A stretch of DNA of 64,000 nucleotides from Falciphora oryzae (taxonomy: Eukaryota > Ascomycota > Sordariomycetes > Magnaporthales > Magnaporthaceae), in contig JNVV01000016.1 in NCBI GenBank assembly GCA_000733355.1, positions 495,978 through 559,977 of the forward strand, written 5' to 3'. The notes beneath the pieces were generated by a model that searched no databases, was not told where the DNA came from, and worked only from the letters and a program-made list of their open reading frames with translations. Shown in pieces: positions 55,688 through 64,000 of this stretch. Position 1 is the stretch's first letter; every line of letters starts with the position of its first letter. The translations under genes were made by a program, and so were the position numbers.

Positions 55688-56461
55688 TTACCAATCCAGT
55701 CCCCGCCTGATCTTTGCGAACTCGAGCCTGGGCAGAGAGACATGCCTCTCCTCTCTCCAGCGGCGCCACTTCGACGCCACGTTGCGCACCACAACCAAGT
55801 CCTCCGGACTCACAGGGAAGTGCCGCTCTATGGACTGGGAGTCTGTCTCGGAGACGATGACCAGCTGCTCGTAACGAACGCCATCGGAGACGCCGTCGGC
55901 GCCGAGGAGCACAATCAGGCGCTCGCGGGAGGGGTCGCGGTCCGCCAGGAGCTGTAGAATATGCGCCTCGCTCTCGTCATGCCGCTCCATCTCCCACCAG
56001 CTCTGGAGGCAGAGCCGCATCTCCCGCCCCGCGACCATGACGTTCCTCAGCGCCTTGATATCCCCCAGCTCGATGCCCTGGATGCCCGGGTAGAACATGA
56101 GAGGGTGGGCTATGGCGAGGATGACGCTCGAGAGGAAAAACACGTCCGTTTGCGGACTGAGCAGCAGGCTATGGAGTGGCCTGGGAAACCTGTTTATGTG
56201 AGCCCGGCCGTCCGGGGGGAGAGTCCTGATTACATGGTCCACTACCCGCTTGGACGTCTGGCTGACGAGCCGCAGGCTACGGATGAGGCCTGCCTGCTTG
56301 AGGGTTCGCCAGTTGCGGCACACTAGGCGCACCCCGGCACCTCCAAGCTCGGGGCCGTCGGTGGCTTCCAGGGAGACGAGGCGTGGTCGGGCCAAGAAGT
56401 CGTTGATAAGATGACTATATACGGTTACAAGGAGTTCGTAAGGAAGCCCAAGTGCCTGCAT
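55688..56461 (-). CDS. F-box-like orphan protein
   Basis: 257 residues in a single exon from the ATG at 56461 (MQALGLPYELLVTVYSHLIN). The frame is open a few codons further upstream but without an ATG. The N-terminus has the F-box pattern: LPYELLVTVYSHL, then about 20 residues later VRLVCRNWRTL. F-box proteins link substrates to SCF ubiquitin ligases, and such orphans are numerous in filamentous fungi. The rest (for example LHSLLLSPQTDVFFLSSVIL) gives no domain. The C-terminus is basic (KWRRWREERH). There is no signal peptide or clear membrane segment. The assignment rests on the short N-terminal motif only. Confidence 0.62.
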   Translation of the reverse strand: MQALGLPYELLVTVYSHLINDFLARPRLVSLEATDGPELGGAGVRLVCRNWRTLKQAGLIRSLRLVSQTSKRVVDHVIRTLPPDGRAHINRFPRPLHSLLLSPQTDVFFLSSVILAIAHPLMFYPGIQGIELGDIKALRNVMVAGREMRLCLQSWWEMERHDESEAHILQLLADRDPSRERLIVLLGADGVSDGVRYEQLVIVSETDSQSIERHFPVSPEDLVVVRNVASKWRRWREERHVSLPRLEFAKIRRGLDW

Positions 56462-57034
56462 GGGTACTGAGTAATCAGACAAAATGTGATTTCTAAACTA
56501 TTACGGGGATTGTGCACCGAAACGATAGTGTTTAAAGGTGACGTTAATGATGTAGACTGGAATTTAAGCTTCTGGGATGTCCGCGGTTAAATAGAAAAAA
56601 AATAGTAGCAGGACACTGATTTCCATGACTGTCGGCAGCAGATTGCGCATGTGATGTCTATGTGAATGGTTAGTGAGTAATTGTTGTGGCGGTTAATCAC
56701 TGACCCTGAGCAATGCTTGTCTCGACTCATGGCCCCCAGTACATGAATGAGGAAAGAAATGCCGGGAAAACGAGAAGCTAGGTGTTTTCACGCTGCTTCT
56801 AAATAGCGTCCCTTGTGCAAAAGGAAAGGTAAATAAGAAAAAAACGACACAACCGGAAGGCTAGAAGAGAAAAAGACAATAGTGAAGGAAGAAAATAGGG
56901 TTTACAAAGTGATTTGTTAATAGGGGACTTCTAAGGGACATACTATGGTTAATACGAGCAAGCCCCTTGGACCCCCACTGCCTTTCCAGGTCTTTCCTAG
57001 TCCCAATTTTCCTCACCCCCTCTCCGTGGCCGTT
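56462..57034. other. Intergenic
   Basis: AT-rich spacer between two minus-strand genes. No gene seen. Confidence 0.5.
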
Positions 57035-58433
57035 CTAGTACTTTACACCAATCTCTGATTTCTGCTCTGCGAGACGCTTGTAATGGCCCTCAGTCAGGAC
57101 AGGGCCAAAGTTTCCCATGATGTGCGCAACTGCTGCGAGTATCCGCGGGCCAGGGCCGCACTTTTCATGTTCGCAAGGGTAGCGCTTGTTACCCACCACA
57201 ATCGCGCTGGCGATATTCCTTGCTGCTGCTTCCAGCTCACCGAGTATGAAGTCCTCGTAGATGATGGATTTATGTGACGGCAATATGCCAGCGGCATCGA
57301 GGGAAGCCGTAAGAGAACCAAGTATGGCTGTCCCGCAGTATTTCTGGTCATCCTCACGCAGACTCCGATTGGCGCAGAATCTGCCAAACTGGACAGAGAG
57401 GTGCTCGCGCCACATGCTCTGGAGCGTCTCAACAATCGACCGGGCAGTGGTGATCTGGATTTCCTTTATCTGGTCTGGGTTCTATGGCATTAGCAGCATG
57501 AAGTGCCGGTTTCTCAAGTAGAAAAGAGGTGCAGGGCGCTGTAGAGAGAGTGAGAAACACTTGACCCGAGTTTCGGGGGGAAGGAAGCTATCTCTGCTGT
57601 GCTCTCTGAGGGAAGGGAAAGGGAATATGAACTCGGAAGGCAAAAGGAACAATAACTGGGGAGTGAATCCCCAAACGCCGCCGTATTGATGATGAAATTA
57701 TCAGGAATGATAATTGCTGTAGAAGATCTGCTCTGTGCGCCGAGAGCGACCCATTTGTCGTGGCCGCTGACGTGGTCGAGGGTTGGCGCCACTTACCAAG
57801 GATACCGGTCGACCTCAGGGGTGCCAAGTAAGTCGCCGCCAGTAGCGACAATGACGATGGCTTAGATTTTAAAAGCAAGTCATTGGTGGTCTTTTCTAGC
57901 AATCCCTGATTCCCGAGGACCCATGCTATCCACGCGATTCGGACATTGTCTTCGGTTGTCCCTTGTCCCTGGCTCTCAGCAGACTGGCACCAGGCTTTGG
58001 CCCAAGGCCCCAGAGACTGTGTAATGGCGTACTTGTCGGCGCAGACGCAGAGTTCGTGAAGACCCGCGAGGCCTATACAGCGCGGTACGTCCCGGAAGAG
58101 ACCATGCACGATGCGGAGAATCATGCGGATGCACTGGGGGTGATCTTCCGGGAGTTTGATGATCCAGTCGCCGCCAACCGGTCGTTTTTCCGCCCATGGG
58201 CCGTTCAGCATTGTGTTGAATACGGGCGAGGCGCGCGAGAGTGCTCGAGAGCAGACAGTGTATACGGCCTGATCTGGGTCGCCATCGGCGCCGGCAACGA
58301 GCTGGAGATCGCCCAGGTCGTCAAACGACAATCTCGTTATTGCCAGGTTGTCAGCCGACGCTCTCGTCGTTGGTGCGTGGTCGTCGGCTGGGGGTGTCGC
58401 CATTGACGCTTCCGACGAGCTCGTTTCCGTCAT
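57035..58433 (-). CDS. BTB/POZ-domain protein
   Basis: A fungal-type BTB/POZ protein of 358 residues. Exon 1 is 58433-57797 and exon 2 is 57474-57035. The 322-nt intron has a GTAAGT donor and a CAG acceptor; joining gives GILDQIKEIQ in frame. The BTB fold lies at about residues 30-130, with LQLVAGADG, AVYTVCSRALSRASPVFNTML and the BACK-like LHELCVCADKYAITQSLGPWA. The N-terminus is Ser/Thr/Ala-rich. The C-terminal exon has a possible metal-binding set, CEHEKCGPGPRI. BTB domains mediate dimerisation, and some recruit Cul3 ubiquitin ligases; the partner here is unknown. The intron is long for this genome, so an alternative or extra exon inside it is possible. Confidence 0.75.
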
Positions 58434-59099
58434 TGCGGCGGGTAAGAGGGTGGTTGACCTCGAATTCAGTGCCGTTGACGGGCTGTCGGAGAAGCGAGAG
58501 AAGTGAAGGAACTGACGGGGCACGTCTGAGGTTTGTTCTGTCCCCAGACGCGGGGAAGCAGCTGACAACACACCAATCAATTCATCCCAAAGAGGAAATC
58601 CCGCCTTAGGACGATGCCCCGCAGAGCACAATTTATGCAAGCGCGAAGCGCGGCAGCCTTGATGTTTGTTGCGGGTCCAGTGGTGCTAGGCCGAACAAAG
58701 GCGTTTGCTGGGTGGCCGCGGGAGAACCCATGCTATACAACTGCTACAGGGCCTTGCGATTTTCTTATCCTTTCTTTCTGTCTTTTCCTTGCGTCTTTTC
58801 CTACGTCTTTTCTTCTGCCACCGTAGCAATATTTAATCCAAGGGAATCTGCTTATGCCGATCGTGAAGTTATGGGGTTCCAATAAGCGCGGTCAGAGGAA
58901 AAGAAACAAGCGCCCCAAAAGGCCGTGCTTGAAAGTCGCCGTGGCCGCCTCAGCTCGTCGATGGCCCTCCCTGCTGCTACCATGCCAATAGTCCCCGGAC
59001 CATCTGGCCCGCCACCCTGCCGCCGAATCGGGTATCGCACAGGGTTGGAGTTGCGGGACCCAACGCCACCAACGACACTGAGAGCGCCAATGGTGTCTC

Positions 59100-59732
59100 G
59101 TTGCGCGATATCGATTCAGACACGAGCCGTCTGCTCCCTCCTGCGCCCCGGGGACCAACGCGACTGTACGTTCGCGTGCAAGGCCGCCTAGCACCAGTCC
59201 ACAGCGTATCCGCTGCCGACCTACGCCAGGCGGCCGCGGGCGTTAGTGCTGACCCAGGGGTTGGAAGGTCCCTCGCCACCTCCCCACGCCCACGTGGTCG
59301 GTCCTCGCGGGACGTTGAGCCCGGCCGGAGGAGACAGCGACGCCAAAGCGGAGGACGAGGGGGAGGATGCGTCGAAACGATGCTGAGGGATGGGCAGCGG
59401 CGGAGCTATGGGATTGGAGGACCGGCAACATCAGTATGTTCCCGTCCTGTCCGACTACGATAGCGAGGCCCAATCGCCCCGCCCCCCATTAAAAATCAAG
59501 GCAAATATTGAAGTTTCCCCCCTCGCTAACCCCTCTGGCAACAGGGCGGCCGACCGAGGTGGTCCACTTCCGCTCCATGACGCTGTTCTCCAGCGCACCC
59601 GCAACCCTGAACGACGCCTCTCATGCCAACGACGGCCCCGGCTGGAGGCAGTGGAACCAACGAGATCTTCTGATACGAAGAGCTGATGGCAAGAAATACA
59701 AGGACAAGGTCGGCGGCAGGACTGCGACGTGA
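59100..59732 (+). CDS. Doubtful gene fragment
   Basis: Two stretches look weakly coding. The first ends in LWDWRTGNISMFP near 59440. The second, at about 59545-59732, contains EVVHFRSMTLFSSAPATL and WRQWNQRDLLIRRADGKK and ends at a stop at 59730-59732. Between them a possible intron has a GCTAAC branch site and an ACAG acceptor at 59541-59544, but no donor gives a fully open joined frame and no start codon is convincing. It may be a decayed gene or chance. No family recognised. Confidence 0.2.
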
Positions 59733-60785
59733 CGAGATAGAGACGCTCGCGGGGTCCGATCCGATCTCTCCTTCAACGAGCACACGAATTTGTGTGCTGC
59801 GTGTTTGCAGTCGTTCCCAGACACCTGTGGTTATCAAAACCTGTGCCCCCGATAAATAAGCAGACCACGGATCGAGCGAGCGCGCCACAGTGATTTTCGG
59901 GATATAATCCCCCGCGGCTTCTTTTCGCCACTATCCATCTCTCCAAGAACACCGGCCGTCGTTACAGGCGGGGACTGCTGTTTCAAGGGCCACCTGAAAA
60001 CACAGACCTTGGAACTGGACCAACACCGTGGGCCGGCCGGGCGACCGGGGGTGCTCGGAGGGTTCTTGACAGCTTTGGGCCCCGGGGTCGAGTGGACTGA
60101 GGAGCCGAGGCGCTGGGGCCAGAGGCCGCTCGATTAGGCGCAGGCGCGGGAGAAGGCGCATTGGGTGCGGAGCCCGCCAGAGTGCGCCGTTGCATTGCCT
60201 AAAGTCTCCGACAGACAACGCCTACCGCGCTTGGAGGTGGTCCAGGGGTCCGGCCAGGCTTCAGGGACCATCCATGGAGGGGGTCGGACCTGCAAATGGA
60301 CGCGGCTGCCAATATCAACAGCACGTATAGCCCTCGATTCGGAACAAAGTTGCGCCCTCCAAGACCAGGCAGGCTCCGGGCAGTTTCCATGCAGCACTAG
60401 ACAAGCCGCCAGCACAGATCTGAGGTGTCAGATCAGAAAATCTTGGTTGGCGGCTTTTGAAACGGAAAGCCACGGTCTGGTGATTTTTAGGTGGAGCCAA
60501 TTGCTTGATCGGTTTGGGTGAGTGGTGTGGTGGGCTCACTATCGGTAATGGCCGGGGTGTGGCGAGGGGGATCCACAGTTCGTTTGTCGAACCACATCCA
60601 CTGCCACAAAGTTGTCTGGCCATGGCGGCACAGGGCATCATACCATTTTGCCATTACCATTGCCTGTTTGCTCAAACCAGCCTGCGCGATGTGCCCAGAG
60701 GGGTCTGATACCCACAGTGGGGGAAAAGCTTCCGCCGGCTGGGCTTTGTTGAGGGAGGGGCTCGCCTTGAGATCTGAGATGGACG

Positions 60786-60791
60786 TATAAA
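60786..60791 (+). promoter_or_regulatory. TATA box of globin gene
   Basis: TATAAA within GACGTATAAAGGATAG, 165 bp upstream of the globin ATG. Position fits a core promoter with a leader of about 100-130 bases. Confidence 0.5.
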
Positions 60792-60950
60792 GGATAGGGG
60801 ATGTCTTCCCCAGACAAGATGGGATGCAACACCACCACCAAAGACATCAGACCAACCTAGCGGGCAGGATCTACCTGCCTAACGACTTACCAAATTCGGC
60901 ACTTTTAGTAGCTCGCCCCTTCTTCTCTTTTCAGCCGCTCATTATCCCAT

Positions 60951-61913
60951 ATGGCCGCCGCGATGGGCCTCGCAAGCGACCGGCTGCGGATGCACGTCGA
61001 ACGCCGCGACTTGTACACCAACCTCGAGGCCCGCATCCGCTATCTACACAGCTTCCTCGACTTCGGCAGCCGCGACATCGAGGCCCTAATCTCTGGCGCC
61101 AAATATGTGCGCGCCCTGATCCCCGCCGTCGTCAACATCGTCTACAAGAAGCTGCTGCAATATGATGTCACGGCACGCGCCTTTACAACTCGGAGCACCA
61201 GCTTCGAAGGCCCCATGGACGAGTACCCGGACGAGAACAGCCCTCAAATCCAGCATCGCAAGGTCTTTCTGCGCGCCTATCTCGCCAAGCTGTGTTCCGA
61301 CCCCAGCCAGATGGAGTTTTGGGAGTACCTGGACAAGGTCGGGTATGTACATGTCTATAGAACGCCCACCCAAAGGCGTGGAACAGGTTACTAACCCGCG
61401 CCCTCCAGCATGATGCACGTCGGCCTCGGCCGAGCCCACCCCCTGCACGTCGAGTACGTCCATCTCGGCGTGTGCCTAGCCTTCATCCAGGACATCATGA
61501 GCGAGGCCATCCTGTCCCACCCGCGCTTGGCCATGAACCGCAAGATCGCGCTCGTCAAGGCCCTCGGCAAGGTCATCTGGATCCAGAACGACCTGATGGC
61601 CAAGTGGCAGGTGCGCGACGGCGCCGAGTTCCGCGACGAGGACGACGAGGGCACCATCATCATCGAGGACGAGGGCTACCTCCACGGAAAGAAGATACTC
61701 GACGACGACGAGGTTCCCGACGCCGCATCCGCCTCGTCACCCACCTCTGCGTCCTCACCGCCTGCCGCTGGCGACCAGAAGGGCGCCAAGCCCCCGGCCT
61801 CGCCCACCAGGATACCCAGGTCCGGCATCGCTGGTGCCGGAATATGTCCCTTCAGCGGCGCCCAGCTTGGGGGCGCGCCGAGTGACAAGGAGAAGGCGAG
61901 CGGCAACGCATAG
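60951..61913 (+). CDS. Protoglobin-type globin (globin-sensor domain)
   Basis: A 298-residue haem protein candidate. Exons 60951-61342 and 61409-61913; the intron is 66 nt (GTATGT, branch TACTAAC, CCAG). Residues 15-190 read as a protoglobin/globin-coupled-sensor domain: IRYLHSFLDFGSRDIEAL, AKYVRALIPAVVNIVYKKLL, and after the splice site MMHVGLGRAHPLHVEYVHLG, where His134 is the likely proximal haem ligand. The helical end IALVKALGKVIWIQNDL completes the domain. In known proteins these domains bind O2, CO or NO. The last 100 residues are acidic then Ser/Pro/Ala-rich and probably disordered, with no output domain such as a cyclase or kinase. There is no signal peptide, so it is probably cytosolic. 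A second in-frame ATG (residue 5) could also serve as start. Confidence 0.85.
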
Positions 61914-62480
61914 GTTGGGGAATTTAATCTCTCTGTGACAACCTTGGGTGTCAATGATTTAATGAGGCTATGAACTCTTTTTAATCTCTCTTCCCCTTGT
62001 TTCCGCCGTGATAGGATCACGGTATGGCCCAATTGGTGGCGTTGACAAGAGAGGATTCGTTCACATACCTCTCATTCTATGTATTGCAATATCATTTGTG
62101 TAATTGATACCCTGCCCTTTCTACTTTTTTCCTTGCACCAGGGGTAGTGAGGCAGTCGCCAGGGGCGGACTGCCAACCAAGACCTTGGACTGCAGATCCA
62201 TCCTTTGTCTCGTGCACTTAATACGATTCTTCTTGAACAGCATGTCCCCTGGTCATTTGATGCACCGATGAACTCTGTGAGCCTAAGGCTGTGATGAGGA
62301 AAATCTGAGGCCAGTTGGTGGATGTTTTACAGTGTTTCTCTGAGCTCCCTCGCTTTTGTGCGCTGGAAACATCACCAGATGAGTAGGTGGGTCATGGTTC
62401 GGCCAGGTTTCCCATTACTGCCAATCCATGGATCCAGGCGAGCCCTCTGCTGTGTCCAAACACGACCGACCGAGAGGCAT
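61914..62480. other. Intergenic, convergent 3' ends
   Basis: AT-richer spacer between the globin gene and the glycosidase-like gene. No gene seen. Confidence 0.5.
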
Positions 62481-64000
62481 CTATGACTTTCTGGGGGAAA
62501 TGCTGACCCCAGCTCCTGGGCCAAGCGTGACAGATTCTCCTTCGAGTATGGTCTCTTCCCCGCCCACGTCACCATGTCGGATTAGCAGAGTGCTCACCCC
62601 TGGAAAAATGGCCCCAAGGTCGAGCTCGAACAACCGGCTGGCCGATCCCAGATTCTGCAGCGCAAAATATGGCAGCTTTGAAGCTCCTGCCTCCTGCTCG
62701 CCCGGACAGTATTCGTACCGCAGCTGATAAGCCTGCTGGTTCAGCGTCACGGAGCAAACACCGCCGACACGCGGAGCAATGCACAGATGCGCAGGGCCCA
62801 GCGTGGCCCGGACGCCCAAGTACTCGACCATTAGCACCCAGGTGAAAACGCAGGGGTATTCGTAATAGTGAGCAGCGCCGTGCCAGGGTGGGCCGTCCTT
62901 GTAATACACGTGGTTCATGTCGTACCGCTCGCCCATGACATATCCATCGCGCCTCCCCATCTCGGCTACCTGGCGCAACTGCGAGAGCACCACGTCGCCA
63001 CGCCCGCGCCGCGCCCAGAAGGCGGCGTCCCAGCACCAGTACCGACCGGCAGCGCAGAGGTCGTAGGGCCCGCCGTCGCCGATCTCGCTGGGTGTGTACT
63101 CGGCGATGCGGGCGGCGAGGAAGCTGGGGAAGCGCTGGTACTCGTGCTCCTCTCTGCGCAGGAGGTCGAGTACCCCTTTCTCCTGACCAGGCGAGGCAAC
63201 GCCGAATAGCAAGGGCAGCTCGTTGGCTAGCAGATGGAGGTGGTCGTGGACGAGTCCTGACCGGTCGACCCAGTCGACGAAGCGAGAGTGCTCCTCATCC
63301 CAGTGCCCGACGGGCAGCGGCTTGGCAATGGCGATGCGGAGCTTACAGGCGAGCCCGCCGTAGCGTTCGGCCTGCTCGTTTCTCTCTAGCAGCCGCTCTA
63401 GCTCGGCCATGAGCTCAAAGGAACGCATGGCCAGGGCGGCGGCTAGCGTCTCCCGTCCGTCCTTGATAACCTGGTCCTCGTAGTAGACGTCGGACCACAG
63501 ACGACCGAGCGGATCGATGCAGCCCTCGACACATGAAACGGCACCCTCGAGGTCGGCCAGGTGCAGACGCAGCCAGTTCATGTCCTTGGTGCGGGCGACA
63601 TACAGCCAGACAGACTCGACGATCTCGACGTTGCCCGTCACGAGGAACATGACGGCGTTCTCGCGCCCGTCGAGGCTGTTGCGGCGGACGTGGTACTCGC
63701 GCGCCCCCGACGGCTGGACGGCGCAGGGGTCGCGCCAGAGGCCGCACGGGTCCTCGCGCATCAGGCGCAGCTGCAGCTCCATCATGCGACGGACGACGTC
63801 CAGGTCCAGGGCGCTGCCGGCGGCCAGGCGGCCCTTGATCTGGAACTCGTGGTCCACATCGGGGTAGGTGCCGACGTACTTGCCCGCCAGGGTGCTGATG
63901 ACGAAGCCGGACCAGTCAGGGCAGGCGGACGCGCGTGTTCGCTCCACGACGCATGGGAGCATCGTGCTCCAGTAGAAGCCGGCCAGGGCATCGGCCAGCT
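62481..64000 (-). CDS. Six-hairpin glycosidase-like enzyme, 5' end outside window
   Basis: About 506 C-terminal codons, open to the right edge; the stop is TAG at 62481-62483. An internal Met (MLPCVVERTR, 63962) is probably not the start, because the frame upstream of it (ADALAGFYWST) still looks coding. The sequence has the aromatic-rich helical hairpins of an (alpha/alpha)6-barrel: GRYWCWDAAFWARRGRGDVV, GYVMGERYDMNHVYYKDG, PPWHGAAHYYEYPCVFTWVL. A C-terminal beta-sandwich-like end follows (TLGPAHLCIAPRVGGVCSV). This layout is shared by rhamnosidase-, phosphorylase- and glucoamylase-type glycosidases; the exact family and substrate cannot be told. Possible catalytic acids lie in the DEEHSRFVDW and GERYD regions, but this is inference. 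Confidence 0.68.
   Translation of the reverse strand, partial: LADALAGFYWSTMLPCVVERTRASACPDWSGFVISTLAGKYVGTYPDVDHEFQIKGRLAAGSALDLDVVRRMMELQLRLMREDPCGLWRDPCAVQPSGAREYHVRRNSLDGRENAVMFLVTGNVEIVESVWLYVARTKDMNWLRLHLADLEGAVSCVEGCIDPLGRLWSDVYYEDQVIKDGRETLAAALAMRSFELMAELERLLERNEQAERYGGLACKLRIAIAKPLPVGHWDEEHSRFVDWVDRSGLVHDHLHLLANELPLLFGVASPGQEKGVLDLLRREEHEYQRFPSFLAARIAEYTPSEIGDGGPYDLCAAGRYWCWDAAFWARRGRGDVVLSQLRQVAEMGRRDGYVMGERYDMNHVYYKDGPPWHGAAHYYEYPCVFTWVLMVEYLGVRATLGPAHLCIAPRVGGVCSVTLNQQAYQLRYEYCPGEQEAGASKLPYFALQNLGSASRLFELDLGAIFPGVSTLLIRHGDVGGEETILEGESVTLGPGAGVSISPRKS

Larger units (their letters stand above)
58434..60950. other. Intergenic, mostly without gene signal
   Basis: 2.5 kb between the BTB gene (minus) and the globin gene (plus). 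One weak coding signal lies at 59100-59732 and is listed separately. The rest gives short GC-rich frames without protein character. Confidence 0.5.

Noticed and set aside
58434..58640. N-terminal extension of the BTB protein
   Set aside because: The upstream frame is open but begins with TTG; the first in-frame ATG is at 58433.
1..64000. CRISPR arrays, ribosomal RNA genes, bacterial operons
   Set aside because: No regularly spaced direct repeats or rRNA sequence; introns and gene content are eukaryotic.

Overview
The window looks like a draft-quality contig from a filamentous ascomycete (Pezizomycotina, most likely a Sordariomycete). The reasons are short GT-AG introns (54-200 nt) with CTAAC-type branch sites, a GC-rich coding background, a Zn2Cys6 factor, HeLo and kinase/ankyrin genes, fungal LINE, chromovirus and pogo-type elements, and transition-only repeat decay that resembles repeat-induced point mutation (RIP). 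The species assignment is inference.

Layout. 1-8.8 kb: a minus-strand LINE split by a complete but heavily mutated Ty3/gypsy chromovirus (258-7242; two 295-bp LTRs; exact 5-bp target duplication CCTAG). 9.1-12.4 kb: a dead pogo-type DNA transposon (9190-12148) flanked by TA and sitting inside a second pair of inverted repeats, so it is probably nested in a MITE-like element. 12.7-20.1 kb: a classical SDR, a predicted secreted protein with two 52-residue repeats, a 929-residue Zn2Cys6 regulator and a small orphan protein. 20.6-26.4 kb: two divergent, broken signalling genes. One is a HeLo-domain/kinase-like gene (an MLKL-like domain order), split by an insertion. The other is a kinase-SEL1-ankyrin gene. 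27.6-30.4 kb: a cytosolic GH23/lysozyme-like protein and an extended SDR reductase. 30.5-36.5 kb: a WD40-like gene crossing a 186-base N gap, COG5, and a multi-pass membrane protein. 36.5-51.6 kb: a gene-poor stretch holding only a two-finger C2H2 factor and an intron-containing tRNA-Gln with a truncated copy beside it. 51.6-64 kb: TPS2 (trehalose-6-phosphate phosphatase), an F-box-like protein, a BTB/POZ protein, a protoglobin-type globin and the C-terminal part of a six-hairpin glycosidase-like enzyme that runs off the right edge.

There is no operon logic here. TPS2, COG5 and the C2H2 and Zn2Cys6 factors are ordinary core or regulatory genes, and the first 12.4 kb is a repeat island. The region with the most biological interest is 20.6-26.4 kb: a HeLo/pseudokinase gene beside a kinase-ankyrin gene, head to head across 578 bp and both decayed, which looks like a lost allorecognition or programmed-cell-death type locus. 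Exon boundaries were worked out by hand from splice signals and reading-frame continuity. Protein families are recognised from motifs and no database search was made.
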